64,000 bases of DNA, taken from Mycolicibacterium mucogenicum DSM 44124 (GTDB lineage Bacteria > Actinomycetota > Actinomycetes > Mycobacteriales > Mycobacteriaceae). The DNA lies in contig NZ_CP062008.1 of NCBI RefSeq assembly GCF_005670685.2, positions 2,170,001 to 2,234,000 on the forward strand, in the 5' to 3' direction. The position numbers and the translations under genes are program-made. Below the pieces are notes generated by a model that worked only from the letters and a program-made list of their open reading frames with translations, made no database searches and had not been told where the DNA came from. The first letter of the stretch is position 1. Every line of letters starts with the position of its first letter. Below are positions 10,289 to 20,138 of the stretch, piece after piece.

Positions 10289-10699
10289 TCACTCGTTGTA
10301 CGGATTGGGCACGACGCCGCCGCTGGCGGCCGTCAGCACCGGCAGTGACGCGAACGTCACACCCGGCAGGCGCAATTCGGTGCCGTCGGTCAGTTCGGCC
10401 TTGGCCCACTTGGAGCGGTCGAAGCGGAGCCCCTTGATGTCCTGCCACGTCACCGTCCGGCTGCCGAGCAGCGACCGCGCGGTGACGCCCTTCTTGTCGG
10501 CCACCGTGCGGTAGCGAATCACCATCGCCGACAACAGAATCGGGATGACGAGCAGCGCCGCGCACCAGGCCGGACCGGCGAACACCAGGGCCAGCAGGCC
10601 GATGGCGAAGAACCCCACCGCCAGATGGGCGACCCCCGGAATCTTGATCACGACGGGTCGGGGTGCGGTCGAGGCGGTTCGGCGGCTCACACCGTTCAT
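10289..10699 (-). CDS. cfp6: CFP-6-like membrane protein with PH-type domain
   Basis: 136 residues. Two hydrophobic helices (about residues 25-62: VAHLAVGFFAIGLLALVFAG, ALLVIPILLSAMVI) are followed by a bPH-type domain (YRTVADKKGVTARSLLGSRTVTWQDIKGLRFDRSKWAKAEL). Bacterial PH domains of this type are thought to be membrane-associated scaffolds; no activity is known. The position between doxX and ilvB matches M. tuberculosis cfp6 (Rv3004). The ATG at 10699 follows a CTGGGAAG stretch. Convergent with doxX, divergent from the ilvB leader. Confidence 0.8.
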   Translation of the reverse strand: MNGVSRRTASTAPRPVVIKIPGVAHLAVGFFAIGLLALVFAGPAWCAALLVIPILLSAMVIRYRTVADKKGVTARSLLGSRTVTWQDIKGLRFDRSKWAKAELTDGTELRLPGVTFASLPVLTAASGGVVPNPYNE

Positions 10700-10753
10700 C
10701 TTCCCAGGCGGCGGATCGGGCGGTTGCCGGGTGTGTCCGGCAAGAGATGTGAT

Positions 10754-10783
10754 TTGACCTGCGCGCGCCGCGAGGACTACCGT
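10754..10783 (+). promoter_or_regulatory. ilvBNC promoter
   Basis: TTGACC (10754-10759), an 18-nt spacer and TACCGT (10778-10783) form a good housekeeping promoter. The start site predicted 7 nt downstream falls at or next to the ATG of the leader peptide at 10791, so the leader peptide would be translated from a leaderless transcript. Confidence 0.65.
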
Positions 10784-10790
10784 CACCGTT

Positions 10791-10838
10791 ATGCAGACCT
10801 CGGCATTGCTTGTAGTAACTGGGCGCGTTGGTGCGTGA
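10791..10838 (+). CDS. ilvB attenuator leader peptide
   Basis: A 15-codon open frame, MQTSALLVVTGRVGA then TGA. Five of 15 residues are branched-chain (Leu-Leu-Val-Val and one more Val), and four are consecutive. Ribosome stalling at these codons when Leu/Val tRNAs are uncharged is the classical sensing step of transcription attenuation, as known for the C. glutamicum ilvBNC leader. The frame sits between a good promoter and an intrinsic terminator upstream of ilvB. It is too short for ordinary gene finders. It has no separate function beyond being translated. Confidence 0.75.
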   Translation: MQTSALLVVTGRVGA

Positions 10839-10912
10839 CCAGGCTGACTAAGCCGACTACAAGCATCGACGCGCAACCCTCGTACAGCAGCAGACGCTGA
10901 CGGGGGTTTTTT
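10808..10912 (+). promoter_or_regulatory. Transcription attenuator of ilvBNC
   Basis: Three RNA elements. (1) GCTTGTAGT (10808-10816), lying on the Leu/Val codons, is perfectly complementary to ACTACAAGC (10856-10864). (2) GTTGGTGCGT (10827-10836) can pair, with one bulge and one G-U, with ACGCGCAAC (10869-10877); this is topologically incompatible with element 1. (3) A terminator: AACCCTCGT (10875-10883) with ACGGGGGTT (10900-10908), CAGC/GCTG inside, then T6 (10907-10912). Element 2 eats into the terminator stem and so is a candidate antiterminator. Pairing was done by eye, without energies. Confidence 0.65.
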
Positions 10913-10958
10913 GTTTGCCCGGGAACGCCAAAACCGCAACACGATCAAGAGGACAAGA

Positions 10959-12800
10959 GTGAGCGCACCCACCACGCGACCGCCAGAGTCGACGCAGCAG
11001 CCCAACGGCGCCGGCGGCGCGGTCAATGGTCATTCGAAAATCGTTGCCCCGCAGCAGATGACCGGTGCCCAGGCCGTCGTCCGGTCGCTCGAGGAACTCG
11101 ACGTCGACACCATCTTCGGCATCCCCGGTGGTGCCGTGCTGCCGGTCTACGACCCGCTGTTCGACTCCAAGAAGGTGCGCCACGTCCTGGTGCGGCACGA
11201 GCAGGGCGCCGGCCACGCCGCGTCGGGCTATGCGCATGCCACCGGCAAGGTCGGCGTGATGATGGCCACCTCGGGCCCGGGCGCCACCAACCTGGTCACG
11301 CCGCTGGCCGACGCCCAGATGGACTCGATCCCGGTCGTCGCGATCACCGGCCAGGTCGGCCGTGGGCTGATCGGCACCGACGCCTTCCAGGAAGCCGACA
11401 TCTCCGGCATCACCATGCCGATCACGAAGCACAACTTCCTGGTCCGCAACGGTGACGACATCGCCAAGGTCATCGCCGAGGCGTTCCACATCGCCGCTTC
11501 CGGCCGTCCGGGCGCCGTCCTCGTCGACATCCCGAAGGACGTGCTGCAGGGTCAGTGCACCTTCAGCTGGCCGCCGGTCATCGACCTGCCCGGCTACAAG
11601 CCGAACACCAAGCCGCACAGCCGCCAGGTCCGTGAGGCCGCCAAGCTGATCGCCGCGGCGCGCAAGCCCGTGCTGTACGTCGGTGGCGGCGTCATCCGCG
11701 GTGAGGCGTCCGCGGAGCTGCTGGAACTCGCCGAGCTGACCGGCATTCCCGTCGTCACCACCCTGATGGCGCGCGGCGCGTTCCCCGACAGCCACCCGCA
11801 GCACATGGGCATGCCCGGCATGCACGGCACGGTCTCGGCCGTGGCGGCGCTGCAGAAGAGCGACCTGCTGATCGCCCTCGGCACCCGCTTCGACGACCGG
11901 GTCACCGGCCAGCTGTCGTCGTTCGCGCCCGACGCCAAGGTGATCCACGCGGACATCGACCCCGCCGAGATCGGCAAGAACCGGCACGCGGACGTGCCGA
12001 TCGTCGGTGACATCAAGAACGTCATCGTGGATCTGCTCGCGGCGCTGCGCCGTGACGGTGTCGCCGCCGACACGCTGGACCTTGCCGACTGGTGGACGTA
12101 CCTCAACGGGGTCAAGGAGACCTACCCGCTGAGCTACGGCCCGCAGAGCGACGGCAGCCTCTCGCCGGAGTACGTCATCGAGAAGCTGGGCCAGATCGCC
12201 GGACCGGACGCGCTGTACGTGGCGGGCGTCGGTCAGCACCAGATGTGGGCCGCACAGTTCATCAAGTACGAGAACCCGAAGACCTGGCTGAACTCGGGCG
12301 GTCTCGGCACCATGGGCTTCTCCATCCCGGCCGCGATGGGCGCCAAGTTCGCCCGCCCGGAGGCCGAGGTGTGGGCCATCGACGGTGACGGCTGCTTCCA
12401 GATGACCAACCAGGAGCTGGCCACCTGCGCCCTCGAAGGGGCGCCGATCAAGGTTGCGCTGATCAACAACGGCAACCTGGGCATGGTGCGCCAATGGCAG
12501 ACGCTGTTCTACGACGAGCGCTACAGCCAGACCAACCTGTCCACCCACTCGCACCGCATCCCGGACTTCGTGATGCTGGCCGAGGCGCTTGGCTGCGTCG
12601 GTCTGCGCTGCGAGCGTGCCGAGGACGTCGAGGACGTCATCCGGCAGGCCCGCGAGATCAACGACCGGCCCGTCGTCATCGACTTCATCGTCGGGGCCGA
12701 CGCCCAGGTGTGGCCGATGGTCGCCGCAGGCACCAGCAATGACGAGATCATGGCGGCGCGCGATATCCGTCCGCTGTTCGACAACGAGGATCAGGTCTAG
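10959..12800 (+). CDS. ilvB: Acetolactate synthase large subunit
   Basis: 613 residues. A ThDP-dependent acetohydroxyacid synthase catalytic subunit, the first shared step of Val/Leu/Ile synthesis. The N-terminal Pyr domain begins [32 protein letters not shown] with the catalytic Glu in [15 protein letters not shown]. An FAD-contact domain follows, then the ThDP site [15 protein letters not shown]...[15 protein letters not shown] 10959 is chosen, preceded by an AGAGGACAAGA purine-rich site; upstream residues belong to the attenuator. The stop overlaps ilvN by 1 nt. Controlled by the leader at 10791-10912. Confidence 0.97.
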   Translation: MSAPTTRPPESTQQPNGAGGAVNGHSKIVAPQQMTGAQAVVRSLEELDVDTIFGIPGGAVLPVYDPLFDSKKVRHVLVRHEQGAGHAASGYAHATGKVGVMMATSGPGATNLVTPLADAQMDSIPVVAITGQVGRGLIGTDAFQEADISGITMPITKHNFLVRNGDDIAKVIAEAFHIAASGRPGAVLVDIPKDVLQGQCTFSWPPVIDLPGYKPNTKPHSRQVREAAKLIAAARKPVLYVGGGVIRGEASAELLELAELTGIPVVTTLMARGAFPDSHPQHMGMPGMHGTVSAVAALQKSDLLIALGTRFDDRVTGQLSSFAPDAKVIHADIDPAEIGKNRHADVPIVGDIKNVIVDLLAALRRDGVAADTLDLADWWTYLNGVKETYPLSYGPQSDGSLSPEYVIEKLGQIAGPDALYVAGVGQHQMWAAQFIKYENPKTWLNSGGLGTMGFSIPAAMGAKFARPEAEVWAIDGDGCFQMTNQELATCALEGAPIKVALINNGNLGMVRQWQTLFYDERYSQTNLSTHSHRIPDFVMLAEALGCVGLRCERAEDVEDVIRQAREINDRPVVIDFIVGADAQVWPMVAAGTSNDEIMAARDIRPLFDNEDQV

Positions 12801-13306
12801 TGGCTACTACTCATACATTGTCGGTTCTGGTCGAGGACACCCCCGGCGTGCTCGCCCGCGTGGCGGCGCTGTTCTCCCGGCGTGGCTTCAACATCCAGTC
12901 GCTGGCGGTCGGCGCCACCGAGCAGAAGAACATGTCCCGCATGACCATCGTGGTCTGCGTGGAAGAGCAGCTGCCGCTGGAGCAGATCACCAAGCAGCTC
13001 AACAAGCTGATCAACGTCATCAAGATCGTCGAGCAGGAGCCGGACAACTCCGTCTCCCGTGAGCTGGCGCTGATCAAGGTGCGGGCCGACGCCACCACCC
13101 GTGGCCAGGTGATCGAGGCCGTCAATCTGTTCCGCGCGAAGGTCGTCGACGTGTCGACCGAATCACTGACCATCGAGGCCACCGGCACCCAGGAGAAGCT
13201 CGAAGCACTGCTGCGAGTGCTGGAGCCGTATGGTATTCGCGAGCTGGTGCAGTCCGGTGTGGTTTCGTTGGCGCGCGGCCCGCGCGGCATCGGCGCGGCC
13301 AAGTAA
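12800..13306 (+). CDS. ilvN: Acetolactate synthase small (regulatory) subunit
   Basis: 168 residues. An N-terminal ACT domain (HTLSVLVEDTPGVLARVAALFSRRGFNIQSLAVG) and a C-terminal ALS_ss domain ending VQSGVVSLARG. It raises the activity of IlvB and confers feedback inhibition, usually by valine. The GTG start overlaps the last base of the ilvB stop, giving tight translational coupling. Length and residues match mycobacterial IlvN/IlvH. Confidence 0.96.
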   Translation: MATTHTLSVLVEDTPGVLARVAALFSRRGFNIQSLAVGATEQKNMSRMTIVVCVEEQLPLEQITKQLNKLINVIKIVEQEPDNSVSRELALIKVRADATTRGQVIEAVNLFRAKVVDVSTESLTIEATGTQEKLEALLRVLEPYGIRELVQSGVVSLARGPRGIGAAK

Positions 13307-14377
<1,071 letters not shown>

Positions 14378-14394
14378 GTTTTCGATCACCGACT

Positions 14395-14444
14395 GGCCGG
14401 TTACCGCACGCGATTCACGAAAAAGCGTGCGATAACCGGCCTTT
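14395..14444 (+). terminator. ilvBNC terminator
   Basis: GGCCGGTTACCGCACGC (14395-14411) pairs with GCGTGCGATAACCGGCC (14425-14441) with a single C/A mismatch, giving 16 base pairs around a 13-nt loop, followed by TTT. It separates ilvC from the convergent gene at 14462-14791 and could act on both strands. Confidence 0.8.
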
Positions 14445-14461
14445 CGGCGTTTCTGGGCGTC

Positions 14462-14791
14462 TCAGTACAACGCGTACCCGATGCCCGCCAGCGCGCGGGC
14501 GACGTTGCGGCCGTCGGCGCTGCCCGGCAGCTTCACGGACCGGTCGATGTCGAGGCCCTCGCCGGCGACCCCGTAGAAGTCGGTGGACACGGGATCATCG
14601 GGCTCGGGCGGTTCGATGCGGCCATCTGGGTAGATGGCCTGGGCGCGCATGGCCCACATGCTCCGTTCGGCCGCGATCACGTGATACCCGCACAACGGCG
14701 GGCGCATCTGATAGAGCTCCAGATCGCCGACGGCGAACCAGCGCTCATTGGGTACCGCGCCCACCAGCCGGGCTGTGCCTGCGAACGTCAC
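14462..14791 (-). CDS. Small conserved-looking hypothetical protein
   Basis: 109 residues (MTFAGTARLVGAVPNERWFAVGDLELYQMRPPLCGYHVIAAERS...). Soluble, with no signal peptide or membrane helix and one Cys. I do not recognise the family. A GTG start at 14791 is supported by TACGGT (14803-14798) 6 nt upstream. Codon use resembles neighbouring real genes. It lies between ilvC (convergent) and wrbA (same strand, 46 bp upstream); separate promoters suggest it is not obligatorily co-expressed with wrbA. Confidence 0.6.
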   Translation of the reverse strand: MTFAGTARLVGAVPNERWFAVGDLELYQMRPPLCGYHVIAAERSMWAMRAQAIYPDGRIEPPEPDDPVSTDFYGVAGEGLDIDRSVKLPGSADGRNVARALAGIGYALY

Positions 14792-14837
14792 CCCTCAACC
14801 GTAAGTCGGCCGACAGGGGTGTCCCGACGCCAAATTT

Positions 14838-15437
14838 CTACCCGCCCAACCGGTCCGCGACCGTGACGACCCGCCGCGCCAGGTGGTCCAGCGCGGCGTA
14901 GGTGTTGTCGTCGAACTGGCGGATGTTGTCGTGATTGGCCAGCAGGCTCACGCCGTACGGGTTGCCGTCGGCGAACTTGAGCGGGTCGGTGTAGCCGGGC
15001 GGCACGATGATGCCGCCCCAGTGCATGAGCGTGATGTAGAGCGACAGCAGCGTCGTCTCCTGGCCGCCGTGTGCGGTGTTGGTCGAGGTGAACCCGGCGT
15101 ACACCTTGTCGGCCAACACACCCTTCGACCACAGGCCGCCGAGGGAATCGAGGAATCCCCGCAGCTGCGATGCGACCGAGCCGAAACGGGTCGGCGAACC
15201 GAAGATGACCGCGTCGGCCCAGACGATGTCGTCGCCCGTGGCGGCCGGAAGGTCTTTGGTCGCTTCATAATTCGCGGTCCAGGCCGGGTTGTGCGCGAAC
15301 GACTCGGGGGTGGCGGTCTCGGCGACGGGCCGCAGCCGCACCTCGGCACCCAGCGATTCGGCGGTGCTCGCGATGCGCTGCGCCATGGACGTGCCGTGCC
15401 CGGTCGCGGAGTAGAAGATCACAGAAAGCTTGGCCAT
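14838..15437 (-). CDS. wrbA: NAD(P)H:quinone oxidoreductase, WrbA type
   Basis: 199 residues with the flavodoxin-like fold. The FMN phosphate loop is FYSATGHGTSMAQ; the second FMN loop is FGSPTRFGSVASQLRGFLDSLGGLW; the third region is GFTSTNTAHGGQETTLLSLYITLMHWGGIIVPPGY. WrbA enzymes are tetramers that reduce quinones by two electrons and limit redox cycling. ATG 15437 (MAKLSV) is chosen over an in-frame upstream start because it begins the first beta strand and a TAGTGT hexamer lies 11 nt upstream. Ends 14 bp from the next same-strand gene. Confidence 0.9.
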   Translation of the reverse strand: MAKLSVIFYSATGHGTSMAQRIASTAESLGAEVRLRPVAETATPESFAHNPAWTANYEATKDLPAATGDDIVWADAVIFGSPTRFGSVASQLRGFLDSLGGLWSKGVLADKVYAGFTSTNTAHGGQETTLLSLYITLMHWGGIIVPPGYTDPLKFADGNPYGVSLLANHDNIRQFDDNTYAALDHLARRVVTVADRLGG

Positions 15438-15451
15438 GCGCCAAGCCAACA

Positions 15452-16882
15452 CTATGGCGCGAGCGACGGCAGCGTCTTCACCCCGAATTCACGACGCAGT
15501 ACGGTGCGCGCGGCGTACAGGCCGGCCATCCCGTGCACGCCGGTGCCCGGCGGGGTGGCCGACGAACACAGGTATGCCTTGGGGATCGGCGTGGTCCACG
15601 GGTTGGCCCGCAGCGTCGGCCCGACCATCGCGGCCTTGAGCGTCGCGCCGCCGACGATGATGTCGCCGCCGACGTAATTCGCGTTGTACCGCGACATCTC
15701 GGCTGCCGGCACCGCCCGGGCCGCCAGCACCAGATCGCGGAAACCCGGTGCGGCGTTTTCAAATAACGCGATCACGGTCTCGGTCTGGTCGACGGTCGAG
15801 CCCGCGGGCACATGACAGTAGGTCCACAGGGGTCGCCGGCCCTGGGCGTCGATGCGCGACGGATCGGCGAGGTGCGGCAGCGAGGCCAGTGTCATGGGGT
15901 GCTCGGCATGGCGGCCCTGCCAGATTTCGCGCTCGGCGTGCGCCATCTGGGCCCGAGTGCCCCCGAGGTGGACGGTCGGCGACGACGCCATGCGCGGGTC
16001 GCGCCACGGGATTTCGCCGGACAGCACGAAGTCGATCTTGCAGACGCCGGGACCGAACTTGTAGCGCCGCAGCGCTTTTGCATACCGGTCGGGAACGGCC
16101 GGGCCGTAGATGTCGAGCAGCGCGGTCGGCGAGGTGTCGTAGATGACGACGCCGCCGGGCGGGCTCGTGACAGGGGAGCCGGTGATGAGCTCGCCGCCAT
16201 GCGCGCGCAGATCGGCGATGAGGGCGTCGGTGATCGTCTGGGTGCCGCCGACGGGGACCGGCCAGCCCGCCGTGTGCGCGACGGTGCTGAGCATGATGCC
16301 CGCGCCGCTGTTGACGGGCGACGGCATGGGGTGGATGGCGTGGGTCCCGACGCCGGTGAACAGGGCCTGGGCATCGTCGCCGCGCAGCAGATGCCACGCC
16401 GGACTGCCCTGGGCCAGCACGCGCAGCCCGGCACGGACGGTGCTCGGCAGGTCCGGCGGCAGCGACCGCTTGTCGCCGAGGAAGAAGCCGAGGACGCCGT
16501 CGACGTGCTCGACCAGCGGGCCCAGCAGCCGTCGCCACGATGAGCCGTGTTCGAGCTCGGCGCAGGTGCGGTCCAGCGAGTGGTAGGCGATCGCGGCCGG
16601 GCGTCCGGCGAGCGGATTGGCATAGGAGATCTCCGGCGTCACCATCTCCACCCCGCGGGCCGCGGGGTCGAATTCCGCGAAGAACGGCGATGCCACGCCC
16701 AGCGGATGCACCGCCGAGCAGACGTCGTGCAGAACACCGGGAAACTCGGGGTCAGTGGCACTGCGGGCGCCGCCGCCCGGAGTCGGCTGACCTTCGATGA
16801 CCCGGACCGACAGCCCGGCTCGCGCGCAGATGACGGCCGCGGCCAGTCCGTTGGGCCCACTACCGACGACGGTGACGTCCAC
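15452..16882 (-). CDS. FAD-dependent oxidoreductase (phytoene-desaturase-like, Rv2997-type)
   Basis: 476 residues. The N-terminal dinucleotide-binding motif VTVVGSGPNGLAAAVICARAGLSVRVIE and GGGARSATDPEFPGV are typical of the carotenoid desaturase/amine oxidase superfamily. The C-terminus contains GTGVHGMAGLYAARTVL, the FAD-ribityl contact seen in CrtI-like enzymes. The substrate cannot be read from sequence. I take the second of two tandem GTG codons, at 16882, because TAGGAT (16894-16889) then lies 6 nt upstream. It is divergent from serA, the same arrangement as Rv2997/serA1 in M. tuberculosis. Confidence 0.85.
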   Translation of the reverse strand: MDVTVVGSGPNGLAAAVICARAGLSVRVIEGQPTPGGGARSATDPEFPGVLHDVCSAVHPLGVASPFFAEFDPAARGVEMVTPEISYANPLAGRPAAIAYHSLDRTCAELEHGSSWRRLLGPLVEHVDGVLGFFLGDKRSLPPDLPSTVRAGLRVLAQGSPAWHLLRGDDAQALFTGVGTHAIHPMPSPVNSGAGIMLSTVAHTAGWPVPVGGTQTITDALIADLRAHGGELITGSPVTSPPGGVVIYDTSPTALLDIYGPAVPDRYAKALRRYKFGPGVCKIDFVLSGEIPWRDPRMASSPTVHLGGTRAQMAHAEREIWQGRHAEHPMTLASLPHLADPSRIDAQGRRPLWTYCHVPAGSTVDQTETVIALFENAAPGFRDLVLAARAVPAAEMSRYNANYVGGDIIVGGATLKAAMVGPTLRANPWTTPIPKAYLCSSATPPGTGVHGMAGLYAARTVLRREFGVKTLPSLAP

Positions 16883-16946
16883 CACTCGATCCTAGGGAGC
16901 GGGAAGTCAAGGTAACCGCGATTGGAATGCGCGCAACCTGGACCAC

Positions 16947-16958
16947 TAGTCTGTGCGC
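16947..16958 (+). promoter_or_regulatory. Leaderless-type -10 of serA
   Basis: TAGTCT (16947-16952) followed after 6 nt by GTG at 16959. It supports the internal GTG as start rather than the in-frame ATG at 16953, which overlaps the expected transcription start. Confidence 0.5.
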
Positions 16959-18545
16959 GTGAGCCTTCCTGTCGTACTCATCGCTGACAAACTCGCCGAA
17001 TCGACCGTCGCCGCCCTCGGCGACCAGGTAGAGGTCCGTTGGGTCGACGGACCCGACCGCGAGAAGCTGCTGGCCGCCGTGCCGGAAGCCGACGCCCTTC
17101 TGGTGCGCTCGGCCACCACGGTGGACGCCGAGGTGCTGGCCGCCGCGCCCAAGCTCAAGATCGTCGCCCGCGCCGGCGTCGGCCTGGACAACGTCGACGT
17201 AGACGCCGCCACCGCGCGTGGCGTGCTGGTCGTCAACGCCCCCACTTCGAACATCCACAGCGCCGCCGAGCACGCCCTGGCGCTGCTGCTCTCGACGGCC
17301 CGCCAGATCCCGGCCGCCGACGCCACGCTGCGCGAGCACACCTGGAAGCGCTCCAAGTTCTCGGGCACCGAGATCTTCGGCAAGACCGTCGGCGTCGTGG
17401 GCATGGGCCGTATCGGCCAGCTCGTCGCGCAGCGCCTGGCCGCGTTCGGCGCGCACATCGTCGCCTACGACCCCTACGTCTCGCAGGCCCGCGCCGCCCA
17501 GCTGGGTATCGAGCTGCTGAGCCTCGATGAGCTTTTGGGTCGCGCTGATTTCATCTCGGTGCACCTGCCCAAGACCAAGGAAACCGCCGGCCTCATCAAC
17601 AAGGAAGCGCTGGCCAAGACCAAGCCGGGCGTCATCATCGTCAACGCCGCCCGCGGTGGCCTGATCGACGAGCAGGCCCTGGCCGACGCGATCACCAGCG
17701 GCCACGTCCGCGGCGCCGGCCTCGACGTCTTCGCCACCGAGCCCTGCACCGACAGCCCGCTGTTCGAGCTGCCGCAGGTCGTCGTGACCCCGCACCTGGG
17801 TGCCTCCACCGAAGAGGCCCAGGACCGTGCCGGCACCGACGTCGCCGCGAGCGTGAAGCTGGCGCTGGCCGGCGAGTTCGTGCCGGACGCCGTCAACGTC
17901 GGCGGCGGTGTCGTCGGTGAAGAGGTCGCCCCGTGGCTCGACCTGGTGCGCAAGCTGGGCCTGCTGGTCGGTGCGCTGGCGCCGGCGCTCCCGGCCTCGC
18001 TGAACGTCGAGGTGCTCGGCGAGCTGGCGTCGGAAGACGTTGAGATTCTGAAGCTTTCGGCGATGCGTGGCCTGTTTTCGGCTGTCATCGAGGACCAGGT
18101 GACGTTCGTCAACGCGCCGGCGCTGGCCGCCGAGCGTGGCGTCGAGGCCGTCCTCACCACCGAGACCGAGAGCCCCAACCACCGCAGCGTCGTCGACGTG
18201 CGCGCCGTGGCCGCCGACGGTTCGGTCGTCAACGTGTCGGGCACCCTGAGCGGCCCGCAGCTGGTCGAGAAGGTCGTCCAGATCAACGGCCGCAACCTGG
18301 ACCTGCGCGCCGAGGGCGTCAACCTGATCCTCAACTACGGCGACCAGCCGGGTGCCCTGGGCAAGATCGGCACGCTGCTCGGTGCGGCCGAGGTCAACAT
18401 CCTGGCGGCCCAGCTGTCGCAGGACGCCGACGGTTCGGGCGCGACGATCATGCTGCGCCTGGACCGCGAGGTGCCGGCCGAGGTGCTCAGCGCGATCGGC
18501 GAGGCCGTCGGCGCGACCACGCTGGAACTGGTGGATCTGTCGTGA
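16959..18545 (+). CDS. serA: D-3-phosphoglycerate dehydrogenase
   Basis: 528 residues, the same length as M. tuberculosis SerA1. First step of serine synthesis: 3-phosphoglycerate to 3-phosphohydroxypyruvate with NAD. Substrate and Rossmann domains show [15 protein letters not shown], the NAD motif [14 protein letters not shown], the catalytic Arg in [13 protein letters not shown] and the His in [13 protein letters not shown]. An intervening allosteric domain (about 320-450) and a C-terminal ACT domain ([21 protein letters not shown]) follow, as in type-1 enzymes inhibited by serine. The stop overlaps leuB by 4 nt. Confidence 0.97.
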   Translation: MSLPVVLIADKLAESTVAALGDQVEVRWVDGPDREKLLAAVPEADALLVRSATTVDAEVLAAAPKLKIVARAGVGLDNVDVDAATARGVLVVNAPTSNIHSAAEHALALLLSTARQIPAADATLREHTWKRSKFSGTEIFGKTVGVVGMGRIGQLVAQRLAAFGAHIVAYDPYVSQARAAQLGIELLSLDELLGRADFISVHLPKTKETAGLINKEALAKTKPGVIIVNAARGGLIDEQALADAITSGHVRGAGLDVFATEPCTDSPLFELPQVVVTPHLGASTEEAQDRAGTDVAASVKLALAGEFVPDAVNVGGGVVGEEVAPWLDLVRKLGLLVGALAPALPASLNVEVLGELASEDVEILKLSAMRGLFSAVIEDQVTFVNAPALAAERGVEAVLTTETESPNHRSVVDVRAVAADGSVVNVSGTLSGPQLVEKVVQINGRNLDLRAEGVNLILNYGDQPGALGKIGTLLGAAEVNILAAQLSQDADGSGATIMLRLDREVPAEVLSAIGEAVGATTLELVDLS

Positions 18546-19552
18546 AGCTCGCCGTCATTGCCGGTGACGGCATCGGCCCCGAGGTCATCGGCGAGGCACT
18601 GAAGGTCCTCGACGTCGTGCTGCCCGGTGTCGAGCGCACCGAGTACAACGTGGGCGCCAAGCGCTACCACGAGACCGGCGAGACCCTGCCCGAGGGCATG
18701 GTCGACGAGCTCAAGACGCACGACGCAATCCTGTTGGGCGCCATCGGCGATCCGTCGGTGCCCAGCGGCGTGCTCGAGCGCGGCCTGCTGCTGACCATGC
18801 GGTTCGCCCTGGATCACCACGTGAACCTGCGGCCGTCGCGGCTGTTCGCAGGCGTCGACAGCCCGCTGGCCGGTAACCCGGACATCGACTTCGTCGTCGT
18901 CCGCGAGGGCACCGAGGGGCCGTACACCGGCACCGGTGGCGCCATCCGCGTCGGCACCCCGCACGAGGTGGCCACCGAGGTGTCCACCAACACGCGGTTC
19001 GGGGTGGAGCGTGTGGTCCGCTACGCGTTCGAGAAGGCCCGGACGCGCCGTAAGCACCTGACCCTGGTGCACAAGAACAACGTGCTGGCGTTCGCCGGCT
19101 CGCTGTGGACGCGCACGGTCGACGAGATCGGGGCCGAGTACCCGGACGTCCAGACCGCTTACATGCACGTGGACGCCGCGACCATCTACATGGTGACCGA
19201 TCCGGGCCGCTTCGACGTGATCGTCACCGACAACCTGTTCGGCGACATCATCACCGACCTGGCCGCGGCCGTCTCCGGCGGCATCGGCCTGGCGGCATCG
19301 GGCAACATCGACGCGACGGGCACCAACCCGTCGATGTTCGAGCCGGTGCACGGCAGCGCACCCGACATCGCCGGCCAGGGTCTTGCCGACCCGACCGCCG
19401 CCATCATGAGCGTGGCGCTGCTGCTGACCCACCTCGGGGAGACCGACGCCGCGGCCCGCGTGGACAAGGCTGTCGCCGAGCACCTTTCGACGCGCGGCGA
19501 CGCCAAATTGTCGACGTCGGAGACCGGCGAGCGGATTCGCAGCTTCCTGTAA
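18542..19552 (+). CDS. leuB: 3-isopropylmalate dehydrogenase
   Basis: 336 residues. Oxidative decarboxylation of 3-isopropylmalate in leucine synthesis. It starts [23 protein letters not shown], the conserved N-terminus. The substrate loop is [33 protein letters not shown]. Metal-binding aspartates lie in [30 protein letters not shown], and the C-terminal NAD site is [25 protein letters not shown] start overlapping the serA stop (GTGA), so serA and leuB are translationally coupled. leuCD lie 20 kb away, as in other mycobacteria. Confidence 0.97.
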   Translation: MKLAVIAGDGIGPEVIGEALKVLDVVLPGVERTEYNVGAKRYHETGETLPEGMVDELKTHDAILLGAIGDPSVPSGVLERGLLLTMRFALDHHVNLRPSRLFAGVDSPLAGNPDIDFVVVREGTEGPYTGTGGAIRVGTPHEVATEVSTNTRFGVERVVRYAFEKARTRRKHLTLVHKNNVLAFAGSLWTRTVDEIGAEYPDVQTAYMHVDAATIYMVTDPGRFDVIVTDNLFGDIITDLAAAVSGGIGLAASGNIDATGTNPSMFEPVHGSAPDIAGQGLADPTAAIMSVALLLTHLGETDAAARVDKAVAEHLSTRGDAKLSTSETGERIRSFL

Positions 19553-19556
19553 TGCC

Positions 19557-20135
19557 GTGAGCGGCATGACCGGCCTTGCCACCCTCACCAGGCAGTGCTG
19601 GCTGTTCGCCATCGGCTCGACGTTCTTCGCGCTGGCCACGGTCCCGGGGTTTCCCTCGGTGGCCGGGGCCGGAGCGACGAACGTGCTGTGCTTCATCGGG
19701 TCGTGGTTCTTCACCACCGCCGCCCTGATGCAATACGTGCTGGCCCCGCCGGGGATCCAATGGTGGTCGGCGGCAATCCAATTCATGGGCACCGTGCTGT
19801 TCAACGTCAGCACGGGTGCGGCGGTGTGGGCGCATGCAGTGCTCGCCGAACGGCGTTACGTCTGGGCGCCCGACGCCGCCGGATCGCTGGCCTTCTTGCT
19901 CAGTGGTCTGCTGGCGGTCATGGTCGTCGGCTTGTGGTCGCCGAAATCCGTTGCCTGGCAGGCATCGTGGATCAACATGATGGGCTGCGTCGCGTTCCAG
20001 GTCTCGGCGCTGGCGGCGTTCGTCCGCAAGACCGGCGTCACGGTCGACGAGTGGCTCGCCAACTTCGGGACGTTTGTCGGGGCACTGTGCTTCCTGGTGG
20101 CCGCGCTGTTGGTGCGGCCTCGGCACCCGCGCTAG
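19557..20135 (+). CDS. YrhK-like membrane protein
   Basis: 192 residues with about five or six hydrophobic helices. The pattern NVLCFIGSWFFTTAALMQYVLAPPG and a later repeat of similar form resemble YrhK-domain proteins, a family of unknown function. It starts 4 nt after the leuB stop (GTG 19557; ATG 19566 is an alternative), so it may ride on the serA-leuB transcript. The 3' end is 3 bp from the convergent arabinosyltransferase gene. It marks the left edge of the accessory block. Family call from memory. Confidence 0.7.
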   Translation: MSGMTGLATLTRQCWLFAIGSTFFALATVPGFPSVAGAGATNVLCFIGSWFFTTAALMQYVLAPPGIQWWSAAIQFMGTVLFNVSTGAAVWAHAVLAERRYVWAPDAAGSLAFLLSGLLAVMVVGLWSPKSVAWQASWINMMGCVAFQVSALAAFVRKTGVTVDEWLANFGTFVGALCFLVAALLVRPRHPR

Positions 20136-20138
20136 GTG

